Of a stretch of DNA of 64,000 nucleotides, positions 29,126 to 37,981 are shown piece by piece. Source of the stretch: an uncultured Acidobacteriaceae bacterium (GTDB lineage Bacteria; Acidobacteriota; Terriglobia; Terriglobales; Acidobacteriaceae); assembly GCA_903842065.1 (NCBI GenBank), contig CAIMKZ010000017.1:1-64000 (forward strand), written 5' to 3'. Below the pieces are notes generated by a model. That model saw only the letters and a list, made by a program, of their open reading frames with translations. It had not been told where the DNA came from and made no database searches. Made by a program: the position numbers and the translations under genes. Each line of letters begins with the position of its first letter. The first letter of the stretch is position 1.

Positions 29126-29158
29126 GCGGAGCAGGGCGCGTAACCCGCCCTGCTCCGC
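29126..29158 (+). terminator. Strong hairpin after the TonB-dependent receptor gene
   Basis: A 13-bp perfect inverted repeat GCGGAGCAGGGCG / CGCCCTGCTCCGC begins 12 nt after the stop. It is followed by ATTAACC, not a T-run, so it may be a Rho-independent terminator with poor tail or a 3'-end stabiliser. Confidence 0.55.
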
Positions 29159-29318
29159 ATTAACCCAATCGCTGGCCGCGCGCTCTTAAATACACTGTAA
29201 AGTCCGGCTTCACGCATTCATGCTGGAGTGCCGTCTGCGTAGCTGGGAGTCTGCTCCTCAACTGTTGGTTGATGGCTGGCCCTCAAGTGCCGATTCAAAT
29301 GATCCATACAGGAGTCAT

Positions 29319-29978
29319 ATGTTCAAAAACATTTCGAAATTTCTCTATCCCGCAGTATTCCCACCTAAAACCGATCTGGGGCTGTTGCTGCTGCGCTTTG
29401 CCGGTCTTATGCCCCTGTTCCTCAAACACGGTATCGAGAAGATTGTGAACTTTGGCTACATGTCTCACAACTTTCCTGATCCGGTGGGCCTCGGCGTCTT
29501 TCCGACCTTCATCATCGCGTTCATCTCAGACGTTATCTGTTCCTGGCTGGTGATGCTCGGCATCGCAACCCGCTGGATAGCGCTATTCATGCTCTGCAAT
29601 CTCTTCGTGGGCTGGTCGCTCCGTCATCACTTCATGTTCTGGGTCCGCGCCAACTGGCACGGCGAGATGATGACCGTCTACATGGCCGTACTGCTGGCGC
29701 TGGTTTTCCTCGGCCCGGGAAAGTACAGCATCGATGGCATCATCCAGAAGCAGTTCGATATGGCCGGCAAACTGAAGTGTTTCGTTGCGCCCGTAATTTG
29801 CGCAATCGTCTCGATCGTTGGCGGACAGCTCCTGTCTGCCCGAAGCACGGGGCTTTACCTGAACGAATCTGCGATTGGCAAGCAAATGCTATACGGTCTG
29901 TTGCTGGGTGTCGTTGTAGCGGCGATTCTCTGGCCCCGGCGGGCTTCCGCATCGCGTAAAACGGCTAGCCATAGCTGA
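29319..29978 (+). CDS. DoxX-like integral membrane protein
   Basis: 219 aa from the ATG at 29319, preceded by CAGGAG; the frame extends upstream to 29220, but that part lacks membrane character. About six hydrophobic helices. The DoxX-type core is seen as LLLLRFAGLMPLFLKHGIEKIVNFG, quoted as LLLLRFAGLMPLF and KHGIEKIVNF, then SWLVMLGIATRWIALFML and HGEMMTVYMAVLLALVFLGPGKYSIDG (GKYSIDG is the family end motif). It has a C-terminal extension of two more helices that the next gene product lacks. The biochemical role of DoxX proteins is poorly defined; some serve redox or sulfur metabolism. Tandem with a second DoxX-like gene 124 nt downstream. Confidence 0.82.
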   Translation: MFKNISKFLYPAVFPPKTDLGLLLLRFAGLMPLFLKHGIEKIVNFGYMSHNFPDPVGLGVFPTFIIAFISDVICSWLVMLGIATRWIALFMLCNLFVGWSLRHHFMFWVRANWHGEMMTVYMAVLLALVFLGPGKYSIDGIIQKQFDMAGKLKCFVAPVICAIVSIVGGQLLSARSTGLYLNESAIGKQMLYGLLLGVVVAAILWPRRASASRKTASHS

Positions 29979-30102
29979 CTTTGTGCGGCGCGAGGATCCG
30001 CGGAGTGTGTACGAACTCCATACGCGCTTACCTAGCCGCGTCGAACCCCTGTTCTCGCGCCGATGCAATGTTCGATAGTAACGAATTTTTAAGGAGCAAT
30101 GT

Positions 30103-30567
30103 ATGATCCGCCGTTTTCTTTGTCTTTCATCGGTCCGTACCAACTATGACCTGGCACTGCTCGTGATGCGCATCGGTATCGGTATCAACCTCTTCCTGAA
30201 GCACGGTTGGGAGAAGATCGTCTATTTCAACGTCATGGCGCCGCACTTCTTCGATCCCATCGGCATCGGCCACTACACAACCTTCATGATGGCCTTCACC
30301 ACCGACGTAATCTTTTCTGTCTTCATCATGTTCGGTCTCTTCACGCGCTGGTGCAGTGTGGCCTACTTCGGCCTGATGTTCGGGGCCTGGTGGCTCAGGC
30401 ACAACTTCATGTACTGGGGCATGCCCCCAGGCGCTGGCGGAGACCATCTCAAGGGCGACCACGGCGAGCTCATCATGATCTACTTCGTTGCCATGGTCAC
30501 CTTCATCATCGCCGGCTCAGGTCGCTACAGCCTGGACGCCTGGCTGATCAATAAGGATCGGAACTAG
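30103..30567 (+). CDS. DoxX-like integral membrane protein (paralogue)
   Basis: 154 aa. AAGGAG lies 8 nt upstream of the ATG. It is a shorter paralogue of the preceding protein: LLVMRIGIGINLFLKHGWEKIVYF aligns with its LLLLRFAG...KHGIEKIV, DVIFSVFIMFGLFTRW with DVICSWLVMLGIATRW, and SGRYSLDAWL with GKYSIDG. Four helices. The stop codon TAG is the first part of TAGTACCGTGACCGCG, the boundary of a 91-bp palindromic repeat element, so the element sits directly against the gene end. Function unknown. Confidence 0.85.
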   Translation: MIRRFLCLSSVRTNYDLALLVMRIGIGINLFLKHGWEKIVYFNVMAPHFFDPIGIGHYTTFMMAFTTDVIFSVFIMFGLFTRWCSVAYFGLMFGAWWLRHNFMYWGMPPGAGGDHLKGDHGELIMIYFVAMVTFIIAGSGRYSLDAWLINKDRN

Positions 30568-30571
30568 TACC

Positions 30572-30662
30572 GTGACCGCGTGATTTTGGAAGCGTACCCA
30601 TGAATTTGGGTGCCCCAGGTCTCGCGTTTGAGACCTGGGAAAGCACAAATCTTCGCGGTCAC
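30572..30662. repeat. 91-bp MITE-like palindromic element, copy 1
   Basis: Outer 9-bp inverted repeats GTGACCGCG (30572-30580) and CGCGGTCAC (30654-30662) enclose GGGTGCCCC and an inner palindrome CCAGGTCTC...GAGACCTGG. A second copy of identical length is at 41535-41625, and a divergent one is at 42370-42466. No coding capacity. Confidence 0.85.
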
Positions 30663-30697
30663 TGAACTAGACTTGGCGATTCCTTTCCACCAAATAC

Positions 30698-30736
30698 AAA
30701 ACCCCGCCGGCGGGATTATCCGCCGGCGGGGTTTTT
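30698..30736. terminator. Bidirectional terminator between DoxX gene and glucan phosphorylase
   Basis: Perfect 15-bp inverted repeat AAAACCCCGCCGGCG / CGCCGGCGGGGTTTT with an 8-nt loop and T-runs on both strands. Serves the convergent genes ending at 30567 and 30755. Confidence 0.9.
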
Positions 30737-30754
30737 ATTTTCGGATTCATCTGC

Positions 30755-32518
30755 CTATCGCGCCAACGACTCCTCTTGCATCAGCTGCACGGTGCTGCTT
30801 AACAGCACACCCGTGTAATAGGCACTGCGAGCATACTGCCGCACCATCCGGTCCGTGTTGAAGTACGAGCCGTTGTAGGCGATCGTCGTGCGCATCACCT
30901 GCGCCCACTTCTGCTGGCTCCGGTAGAGCGGTACGACCGTGTTCTCGAGCTTGAGGTACATCGCCTCAGCCTCATCGGCATCCGTCGCGCCGTCTTCGAT
31001 CGCCCATCCGGTCACACCCTCGATCCAGCCCTCGATCCACCACCCGTCGAGAATCGACAGGCTCGGCACGCCGTTCAGCGCCGCCTTCATCCCGCTCGTC
31101 CCAGAGGCCTCATAGGGCCGCTGCGGAGTGTTCACCCAAACGTCCACGCCCGCCGTTAGCATCGCGCCCAGCTTCCACTCGTAGTTTTCCAGGTATACGA
31201 TGCGCAGCATGTCGTTGGACAGCTGCGCGGCGTTCTCCACCACGCGCCGGATCAGCGCCTTGCCTGGCTCGTCCTGCGGATGTGCCTTCCCGGCATACAA
31301 AATCTGCAGTCCGCCGGATGCCTTCGCGATCTTGGCAAGCCGCTCGGGATCGGTAAACAGCAGATCGGCGCGCTTATACGTTGCCGCGCGCCGAGCAAAA
31401 CCCAGCGTCAGCACCCTCGGATTCAGAACCTGTCCGGTGCGCGAAGCCACTTCGGCAAGCAACTCCACCTTGGCCCGCGCGTGTGCCGTTAGAATCTTCT
31501 CCTCGTCCAGGTCGATCAGGTTGCGCAAGCAAAGATTGTCCCGCCGCCACTGTGGCACTACCTCGTCGAGAAGATGCTGGATCGGCTCCGACGTCCAGGT
31601 AGCCGCATGCACTCCGTTGGTGATCGAGTCGATATTGAACTCCGGAAACATCTCCCGCGACACACGGCCGTGCTGGAGCGCTACTCCGTTCGCATAGCGT
31701 GAGAACCGAAGCGCGGTCATCGTCAGGTTCAGAAATCCGTCATGGAAACAGCCCAGATCCCTGAGCCGCGCCGTACGGTCCCCTCCGAGAATTCGGATCG
31801 CCTGTTCGACAGAGAACCGGTCATGTCCGGCAGGTACCGGCGTGTGTGTGGTAAACACGCACCTCTGGCGTACCCGTTCGATGTCCGACTCCGTGGGGCC
31901 GTCCTGCGGCCCGCCCCCCAACTGGGTCTCAAGCAGCGCCAGCGTCAGCAGAGCCGCGTGACCCTCGTTCATGTGGAAGACATCGACGTACAGACCTAGG
32001 GCCTTGGCCATCCGCAGCCCGCCCATGCCCAGCACCACTTCCTGCTGAAACCGATAGTTCGTATCGCCGCCATAGAGGTGATCGGTTAGACCGCGGTCCC
32101 AGCCCGTGTTGCTTTCCAGATCGGTATCGAGCAGATAGATCGGCACGATGTGTCCAAAACGGCCCACCATGTCGTACCTCCACGCCCGCAACGTCACACG
32201 CCGGCCCTCGATCGTAACCGCTACCCTGGTCGGCAGCTCCGTACAGAAATCGGCCGGGTTCCAGGGCTGCGTCTCTTCCGTCTGACCGCCGCTCGGGTCA
32301 AGGTGCTGCCGGAAGTACCCCTTGCGATGCAGAAGCGTAAACGCAGCCACCGGCATGCCCAGGTCCGCGGCCGAACGCAGCGTATCACCAGCCAGTACTC
32401 CGAGGCCGCCTGAATACGTGGGCATCAACGGGTGAATCGCAATCTCCATCGAGAAGTACGCGATCTGGCCGCCCTTCGTGTGGGCTTCCGTAATGAGGGG
32501 TTTCGCTGTCTTGTTCAT
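30755..32518 (-). CDS. glgP: Alpha-glucan (glycogen/maltodextrin) phosphorylase, short type
   Basis: 587 aa, much shorter than the about 800-aa classical enzymes, matching the compact alpha-glucan phosphorylase branch of GT35. It releases glucose-1-phosphate from alpha-1,4-glucans. Visible landmarks: AYFSMEIAIHPLMPTYSGGLGVLAGD (quoted as AYFSMEIAI and YSGGLGVLAGD), VFHMNEGHAAL, VFTTHTPVPAGHDRF, NGVHAATW, RRAATYKRADLLFTDPERL, and the PLP-lysine segment EASGTSGMKAALNGV near residue 480. The ATG at 32518 has GAAAGATCGG upstream. Glycogen synthesis genes are not adjacent. It is convergent with the DoxX genes and preceded by 285 nt that hold its promoter and nothing else I can name. Confidence 0.92.
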   Translation of the reverse strand: MNKTAKPLITEAHTKGGQIAYFSMEIAIHPLMPTYSGGLGVLAGDTLRSAADLGMPVAAFTLLHRKGYFRQHLDPSGGQTEETQPWNPADFCTELPTRVAVTIEGRRVTLRAWRYDMVGRFGHIVPIYLLDTDLESNTGWDRGLTDHLYGGDTNYRFQQEVVLGMGGLRMAKALGLYVDVFHMNEGHAALLTLALLETQLGGGPQDGPTESDIERVRQRCVFTTHTPVPAGHDRFSVEQAIRILGGDRTARLRDLGCFHDGFLNLTMTALRFSRYANGVALQHGRVSREMFPEFNIDSITNGVHAATWTSEPIQHLLDEVVPQWRRDNLCLRNLIDLDEEKILTAHARAKVELLAEVASRTGQVLNPRVLTLGFARRAATYKRADLLFTDPERLAKIAKASGGLQILYAGKAHPQDEPGKALIRRVVENAAQLSNDMLRIVYLENYEWKLGAMLTAGVDVWVNTPQRPYEASGTSGMKAALNGVPSLSILDGWWIEGWIEGVTGWAIEDGATDADEAEAMYLKLENTVVPLYRSQQKWAQVMRTTIAYNGSYFNTDRMVRQYARSAYYTGVLLSSTVQLMQEESLAR

Positions 32519-32803
32519 AATCCGATCTTTCTCCGCTCCCTCGTCCGGGGGGCGGACTTATCAATTTTTCAAAGTTCCGCATGGGGAAGATATTGCAAAC
32601 TCCCGACTGACCTGTTCATCGGGGCAAACTTACTTAAGTTTAACAAGGTCAATGCCGTTCGGCGGTCTCCGCCCCTCGGCACACGCTAAACACATGTAGT
32701 AGTTGAAGATACGTTAAATCTATATCCGTTTGAATCACCTGCGGTCACCCCCCGGATTCCACCCGTCAAACTACAGGTGCCCTCAAAATTCCTTGCCTTG
32801 TAC

Positions 32804-34168
32804 TCAGCCCAACTCCGAGCACCCCTCGCCTAGCCGCTCCCAGATGACGTCAAGCCACGCCCTGTGTTCGGGCTTCATCAGTACCGAACGCAGGCAGGTC
32901 ACCAGCTCGCCGCCTGTGCCACCAAACCACACATCCGGCAGTTGTACCAACGCCAGGTGCAACCCGCGCACCGCACAGGCGTCAAAGACTTTCTGTGCTG
33001 CCCTCGATCGCTCCTGATTCGTTGCCGCATCAATCCCCCACACAACAATATCCAGCTCTGGCTTTCCTGCCTCAAGAGCCACAAAACGCCCGTCCGCCCG
33101 TAGCCGACTGTCCAGTTCTACCGCTGCGGCACGGCCCGCAATCAGTCCCTGTGCAAACTCCCCTCCTGGAGTCAGGGGCAGCAGCCGCTGCGTTGCCCAA
33201 AGCGCCACAGCCGCTGCCCCGGCCCGCGAGCATTCAAGACTGATCTCACCCAAATGTAGCTGCTTCGACGTGAAGTACGTATAAGGAGAGTCGTGCCTGT
33301 AGAAGCGGCCCACTGCCGGGTCGCGAAACAGCACGCAACCGCAGCCGTAGGGCTGCAAACCATGCTTATGCGGATCGACCACGATCGAGTCGGCCTGCTC
33401 CATTGCATCGAAGGCCAGCCGCACTGGCTCTTCGAGCTGCTCTCGGATCAGCCGGAAGTAGCCGCCATACGCTGCATCGACATGAATCCTGAACCCGTAG
33501 CGCTCTCGCAATTCCAGGATTCCATCCAGCGGATCAACACCTCCTATCGCCGTCGTTCCCAGCGTCGCCACCACGGTCCCCACATCGCCCTTGCGCAGCT
33601 CTGCCTCGAGCGCGTCCAGCCGCATCCGCCCGCGGTTGTCGGCCTCCACCGGGCAGTATTCCAGCTTGAGCACGCCCGATAGGCGCTGGTGCGTGTAATG
33701 GGCCTGTGCGGAGCCAACTACCCTGCGCCCCGGCGCCAACTGCCCTGCCACCCATAGCGCCTCAAGGTTGGCCAGCGTACCGCTCGAAGTCAGATGCCCA
33801 AGAAACTCGCTCCAGCCAAACATCCCGGCGATCTGGCCCACCGCCTCGATCTCCATCTCCGAACTCGCCCGTCCGCCATCCCGGGCATGATTGTTGGGGT
33901 TAATCTTCATCGCCAGAGCGTAGGCCGCACGCGCCACCGGGTGTGGCGGTTTCAGCATCTGGCCCGCATACAGAGGATGAAAGTATGGATAGTTATCCGC
34001 CAGCCGCCGAGCGGTCTCGGCAAGCACTTCCCCCATCGCCGCTTCGTCGCACTCAGCCACAAACTCGGGCAGCGCGTTTGCACGAGCGACCTCGGCGTCA
34101 AGCAACCGGCCGGCCTGTTCGAGAAGGGAGGGAACGGGATCGAATCTCATCTCAGTTGTTTTCCTCAT
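32804..34168 (-). CDS. PLP-dependent group II amino-acid decarboxylase
   Basis: 454 aa. The fold-type I decarboxylase signature is clear: PNNHARDGGRASSEMEIEAV near residue 90, LTSSGTLANLEALWVA, IHVDAAYGGYFRLI (Asp pairing with the pyridine nitrogen) and VDPHKHGLQPYGCG with the Schiff-base lysine near residue 268. The family includes glutamate, aromatic amino-acid and diaminobutyrate decarboxylases; the substrate cannot be fixed from sequence. An ATG six codons in (34150) is an alternative start; neither has a perfectly placed Shine-Dalgarno sequence. No transporter or biosynthetic cluster is adjacent. Confidence 0.87.
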   Translation of the reverse strand: MRKTTEMRFDPVPSLLEQAGRLLDAEVARANALPEFVAECDEAAMGEVLAETARRLADNYPYFHPLYAGQMLKPPHPVARAAYALAMKINPNNHARDGGRASSEMEIEAVGQIAGMFGWSEFLGHLTSSGTLANLEALWVAGQLAPGRRVVGSAQAHYTHQRLSGVLKLEYCPVEADNRGRMRLDALEAELRKGDVGTVVATLGTTAIGGVDPLDGILELRERYGFRIHVDAAYGGYFRLIREQLEEPVRLAFDAMEQADSIVVDPHKHGLQPYGCGCVLFRDPAVGRFYRHDSPYTYFTSKQLHLGEISLECSRAGAAAVALWATQRLLPLTPGGEFAQGLIAGRAAAVELDSRLRADGRFVALEAGKPELDIVVWGIDAATNQERSRAAQKVFDACAVRGLHLALVQLPDVWFGGTGGELVTCLRSVLMKPEHRAWLDVIWERLGEGCSELG

Positions 34169-34389
34169 CAGGAGAATACCCTCCCCCGCATACCGGATGC
34201 GCCTGCACTAATATCCACAAATTGACACTCAAGGCAACTTTCCCAACCGGCTTCTGCGCACAAATGCTACAATAGCGCCAGCGTTAGTATGAACCGGGCG
34301 TGAGCAGTACTCGCCCAACCTGAGCAAGATTCTGCCAGTGTTCGCTCCGATTCCTCCAGCGCAATTCAACACCAGGAAAATCGAACAAG

Positions 34390-34590
34390 ATGGAACAAGG
34401 TACCGTGAAGTGGTTCAATGACGCGAAGGGCTTCGGCTTTATCTCGCGCCAGAACGGCGAAGATGTTTTCGTGCATTACTCTGCAATCAACTCGAGTGGT
34501 TTCAAGAGTCTGCAAGAAGGCCAGGCCGTGCAGTTCAACGTGGTAAAGGGCCCCAAGGGTTGGCAGGCTGCTGACGTTCAGCCCCTGTAA
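34390..34590 (+). CDS. cspA: Cold-shock-domain protein
   Basis: 66 aa, the whole length of a CspA-type protein. RNP1 is KGFGFI and RNP2 is VFVHY, both intact, in an OB fold opening [12 protein letters not shown] and ending [13 protein letters not shown]. It binds single-stranded RNA/DNA as an RNA chaperone. About 220 nt precede the gene, consistent with the long leaders seen in this family, although no thermo-switch could be folded by eye. AGGAAA lies 12 nt upstream. A strong terminator follows. Confidence 0.95.
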   Translation: MEQGTVKWFNDAKGFGFISRQNGEDVFVHYSAINSSGFKSLQEGQAVQFNVVKGPKGWQAADVQPL

Positions 34591-34630
34591 ACCTCCAAAG
34601 GCCGGGATTCCGGCAGAATCTCTGTTAGGG

Positions 34631-34668
34631 CAAAGCAGGGCTGGTTTTCCAGCCCTGCTTTGTTTTTG
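34631..34668 (+). terminator. Intrinsic terminator of the cold-shock gene
   Basis: Perfect 14-bp stem CAAAGCAGGGCTGG / CCAGCCCTGCTTTG with a TTTT loop and TTTTTG tail, 40 nt after the stop. Confidence 0.9.
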
Positions 34669-34711
34669 TCCGCCCCTCCACTACTCTTCCCCTCTTCTCT
34701 CTGCGAAACAA

Positions 34712-34743
34712 TGAAAAGCGCCCCGGATCGCTCCGGAGCGCTT
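34712..34743 (-). terminator. Intrinsic terminator of the bactofilin array
   Basis: Minus-strand arms AAGCGCTCCGG and CCGGGGCGCTT with one internal mismatch, followed by TTTCATTG, 25 nt after the last bactofilin stop. Confidence 0.65.
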
Positions 34744-34768
34744 AGGATTCCCTGCCGGGAACTCGTCT

Positions 34769-35257
34769 TTAGGACTGTTGCGAGGAATTGAACTGTTTCG
34801 CCGACTCCGCACCAGCCTTCGCTTCCTGCTTCTCAGGCTTCTTGATGTCGATGCCGCCCTTGAAAAAGGCACCGTCCTCGATGCTGATGCGCGCCGCCGA
34901 TACGTCGCCGTTCAGAGCTCCCTCGGCGCGAATGTCCACACGGTCTGAAGCAGATACGTTGCCGCGGATCTTGCCCAGAATCACCACTTCACGCGCGGTT
35001 ATGTTCGCTGCCACCTGGCCGTTGCGGCCTACCGTCACGCGGTTGTGGGGCAAATTGATCGAACCCTCGATCTTGCCGTCCACAAAGAGCGACGCCGATC
35101 CGGAGATCTCGCCCTTGATAAACAGGCCCTTGCCTATCGTGGCCTGGTCGCCGCCAGCGGCGGGGGTACGAACGGGCTCGGCAACCGAGCTGGAAATTGG
35201 CTGCGCGGTACGGGGAGCGTCCTGGGGCTGCGTCGGGGGCTGGCTCGGTTTCCACAT
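34769..35257 (-). CDS. Bactofilin A (short type)
   Basis: 162 aa from the ATG at 35257; all five paralogues begin MWK-x-x-Q, which fixes the start although the frame stays open upstream. A Pro-rich N-terminal tail of about 45 residues precedes the beta-helical DUF583 core: IGKGLFIKGEISGSASLFVDG, quoted as IGKGLFIKGEISGS and SLFVDGKIEGSI, then ITAREVVILGKIRGN, VDIRAEGALNGDV and FFKGGIDI. Bactofilins polymerise into cytoskeletal filaments, often membrane-attached, that scaffold cell-wall or stalk enzymes. It is most similar to bactofilin D in the array, with both lacking the cysteine loop seen in the other three. Last gene of the array. Confidence 0.92.
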   Translation of the reverse strand: MWKPSQPPTQPQDAPRTAQPISSSVAEPVRTPAAGGDQATIGKGLFIKGEISGSASLFVDGKIEGSINLPHNRVTVGRNGQVAANITAREVVILGKIRGNVSASDRVDIRAEGALNGDVSAARISIEDGAFFKGGIDIKKPEKQEAKAGAESAKQFNSSQQS

Positions 35258-35587
35258 AATACTTGATGATTCCTTTCCTGCTCCGCTCTGAAGTTCGCCT
35301 TCCTGAGCCGGCTCTCCGGCTCTCCGGCTCTTCGAACGTCTTCGCCGTATGCTGGGCAAAGCCAATGCGGATAGATTCTGCTCCTCGATTCTCTCACATG
35401 CGTCGACGGAGATCCCTGGACTCGATCTGTCATCGCGCAGAAGGGGAATCCGGCCTGAAACCGCCTCTTCTGCCGGCGCCAAACTCGATGCTTTACTCAC
35501 CGGCACTGGTGGCGATTGCGTTCCGGCTGAACTTTCCTCTGGTGCCACAGGCTCTCCTCCTTCCGGGTTGCTGCGGGAAGGTTGAGG
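35258..35587 (-). other. Intergenic stretch open in the bactofilin frame
   Basis: 330 nt between bactofilins B and A. After the TAG stop of B (35588-35590) the same frame is open all the way into A, encoding an acidic/Ser/Pro-rich stretch (PEESSAGTQSPPVPVSKASS and so on). This could be a former C-terminal tail of B cut by one stop, or chance in GC-rich DNA. No separate start with Shine-Dalgarno sequence is clear. Confidence 0.4.
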
Positions 35588-36268
35588 CTAAACGTCGCCG
35601 ACTCCTGACTCAATGGTATCCAGCTCCGTTTTAGCTTCCGTGAAAGACTCCGCCTCCGCTTCAGACCGATGTGCCTTAACCACACCCGCGGAAATGGAGT
35701 CCTCTGGCTTTTCCAGCGCTTCCTTCAATGAGCTGATCGCATTCAGCCCTTCCGCCGCAGGCTCAACTACTGCCTCCCGCAGCGCTTCGGGCTTGCGAAG
35801 ATCCACTTCTCCCCGGAAAAATGCCCCGTCCGCAATGCTGATCCGGTGTGTAACCACATCTCCAAGAACGATCCCCTCGGCACGGATCTCCACACGGTCC
35901 GCGGCAACGATGTTCCCAGTGATCTTGCCCATCACAACGATCTCCCGCGCCGTTATACAGGGGTTCAGCGTTGTCGTCATACTACCCAGAACATGCCCAT
36001 TCTGACCGATCGTTACGCGCTGCGTGGGGATATTGATGCTGCCGTCCAAAGTACCGTCAACATACAACGTGTCGGTACCCGTGATCGTCCCTTTGAACTT
36101 AAGACCCTGGCCAAGCACCGATTCTGCCGCCGGCATTGCGCTCATCACGCTGGGAATTGCTTCGATTACCGGCTCGATTGGAACCTGCGCGGGAGCGGGA
36201 GGTTCCGGAGTGGGTGCTTTCCTGTTCTGAGCGCGGCCGTATCCCGAGGATTGAATCGACTTCCACAT
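35588..36268 (-). CDS. Bactofilin B (cysteine-loop type)
   Basis: 226 aa. Starts MWKSIQSSGYGR. The N-terminal Pro/Ala-rich tail (about 50 residues) is followed by the beta-helix core from LGQGLKFKGTITGTDTLYVDG (split: LKFKGTITGT, TLYVDGTLDGSI) through CITAREIVVMGKITGN and VEIRAEGIVLGDV to FFRGEVDLRK. Relative to bactofilins A and D the rung before AREIV holds an extra loop, TTTLNPC, with Cys at residue 104. The C-terminal tail of about 60 residues is acidic and low in complexity. It lies 242 nt after bactofilin C, so it may have its own promoter. Confidence 0.92.
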   Translation of the reverse strand: MWKSIQSSGYGRAQNRKAPTPEPPAPAQVPIEPVIEAIPSVMSAMPAAESVLGQGLKFKGTITGTDTLYVDGTLDGSINIPTQRVTIGQNGHVLGSMTTTLNPCITAREIVVMGKITGNIVAADRVEIRAEGIVLGDVVTHRISIADGAFFRGEVDLRKPEALREAVVEPAAEGLNAISSLKEALEKPEDSISAGVVKAHRSEAEAESFTEAKTELDTIESGVGDV

Positions 36269-36510
36269 GGCAACCGATTATTTCCCTTCCTCTGCACTCT
36301 CGCGGAATCCATCGCTATCCGCGTTGCCAGACCAATATAACGCCTCAGAGCACACTATGGCTCCTCTGATCTGTTTGAACCAACCTGATAGCAATGGAAG
36401 GCGCGCTTGCTCGCCTGAGCGCACAGGCGGCTCTGTTTGCTGAAAATCCAGGCAGGGCGCAGGGGTGCCTGCAAAACATACAGCTAGCACTGACGCCACG
36501 GCATCCGCGC

Positions 36511-37029
36511 TTAGGCGGTTCTTACTGCCTCGTCGCCGTACTCCACGACGTTTGAGATCGTGTTCACAGGTTTCTTGCGGATATCCACTTCGCCGCGGAA
36601 GTACGCCCCGTCTGCAATACTGATTCGCGATGTGCTCACTTCGCCGTTCAGCGTACCCTCGGCTCGGATCTCCACACGGTCTGTGGCTGATACGTCGCCG
36701 GTGACCGTGCCCATGATTACAATCTCGCGCGCGATGATGCAGGCGTTCGACGAAGAGAACCTGCCGATAACCGATCCGTGCTGCCCGATCGTCACTCGCT
36801 CGTTCGGAAGGTTGATACCGCCCTCCACGCGACCGTCAACAAACAGCGATCCTGTGCCGGTAATCTCGCCCTTGTACGTCTGGCCTTTGCAGATCACCGC
36901 GCTGTCAGGCACTGTCGATATCGGATGCACATGATTGGTAACCTCCAACACTGGAACAGCTGGGCTCGGAGCAGGTGTATCCGGAAATTGGACGGGCGCT
37001 TGCTTCAACGACTGGCTTGTCTTCCACAT
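36511..37029 (-). CDS. Bactofilin C (cysteine-loop type)
   Basis: 172 aa from the ATG at 37029 (MWKTSQSLKQ), with AAAGGA 12 nt upstream. The core reads CKGQTYKGEITGTGSLFVDG (split: YKGEITGTGSLF, VDGRVEGGINL), VIGRFSSSNACIIAREIVIMG (split at the Cys: SSSNAC, IIAREIVIMGTVTGD), VEIRAEGTLNGEV and YFRGEVDIRK. The extra loop carries Cys97, at the same place as in bactofilins B and E, plus a second cysteine just before the first rung. The 364-nt AT-rich upstream gap suggests an independent promoter. Confidence 0.92.
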   Translation of the reverse strand: MWKTSQSLKQAPVQFPDTPAPSPAVPVLEVTNHVHPISTVPDSAVICKGQTYKGEITGTGSLFVDGRVEGGINLPNERVTIGQHGSVIGRFSSSNACIIAREIVIMGTVTGDVSATDRVEIRAEGTLNGEVSTSRISIADGAYFRGEVDIRKKPVNTISNVVEYGDEAVRTA

Positions 37030-37393
37030 ATGCTGGGGTAATCCTTTCAAGAAAGCGTGCGTACCCCTTGCCTGATCGCAACAGGGTCAAACACGAATGT
37101 AATTTCCATTTGTCGTTTCGGCATTTGGTGCGGCTTTTACCAAAAATTCTCTACACACGAAACGATGTATGGAAAAACCGTTCGATTCACGACATTCGAC
37201 AGAGTTTAGGGCTGGTCATCGAAAAATGCAACAATTATTGTGATTTTCCTGACACCCTCAGCCCCAATGATTACCAAAGAGTCTTTCATGTGGTACGAAA
37301 AAGCAGAAAAAACGCTCGATAGTTATCTCGCGGTTACTTTCGAATCCAGTCCGCCCGAGTATCGCGCATGAAAACAAGCCATTGCTTCCAGAA
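37030..37393 (-). other. AT-rich promoter region inside the bactofilin array
   Basis: 364 nt, clearly AT-richer than the genes, no credible ORF. It separates bactofilins D and C, so C (and possibly B and A) is probably transcribed from here. TTGACC occurs at about 37081-37086 on the minus strand but without a matching -10. Confidence 0.4.
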
Positions 37394-37825
37394 CTACTTT
37401 TCGGACTTCTTGATGTCGATGCCGCCCTTGAAGAAGGAGCCATCTTCAATACTGATCCGAGCCGCTGAAACGTCGCCGTTCAGTGCCCCCTCCGCGCGTA
37501 TGTCAACTCGGTCCGTTGCCGACACATTCCCCCGCACTTTGCCAAGGATCACCACCTCGCGCGCTGTTACATTGGCCGCCACCTGGCCATTAATGCCCAC
37601 CGTCACTCGGCTCTCGGGAATGTTGATCGCCCCCTCCACCTTGCCGTCCACAAAGAGAGACTCTGACCCAGCGATCTCTCCCTTGATGAAAAGCCCCTTG
37701 CCGATGCTCGATTGCTCGGCGGTCGGTACGCGCCGCGAGACGGCAGGCGTTGGAAGTGCAGCCGGGCTGAGCGACTCCGGCTCGGGCGTTAGGCTGGTTG
37801 GTCCGGTCTGGCTTGGTTTCCACAT
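37394..37825 (-). CDS. Bactofilin D (short type)
   Basis: 143 aa from the ATG at 37825 (MWKPSQTGPTS), preceded by AAAAGGAAAA. Closest to bactofilin A: both have IGKGLFIKGEI, then VTAREVVILGKVRGN, VDIRAEGALNGDVSAARISI and F-FKGGIDIKK, with no cysteine loop. The sequence just upstream (GAGCGGAGGAGAAAAGGAA) also matches that upstream of A (GAGCGGAGCAGGAAAGGAA), which supports duplication of a gene with its leader. It lies 156 nt after bactofilin E. Confidence 0.92.
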   Translation of the reverse strand: MWKPSQTGPTSLTPEPESLSPAALPTPAVSRRVPTAEQSSIGKGLFIKGEIAGSESLFVDGKVEGAINIPESRVTVGINGQVAANVTAREVVILGKVRGNVSATDRVDIRAEGALNGDVSAARISIEDGSFFKGGIDIKKSEK

Positions 37826-37981
37826 GGGTTGATTTTTCCTTTTCTCCTCCGCTCCGAGAGGGTGCTTGAAATATATTGCCGCGATCTTGGGATGGCAGAC
37901 AAGGGGCTGACGCACCTTCGTCCGGCGCGGTGCCAGCTAGGGTCTCGGAGCCGGAACCGCCCTGCGCCTGCGGTTCCTGGG

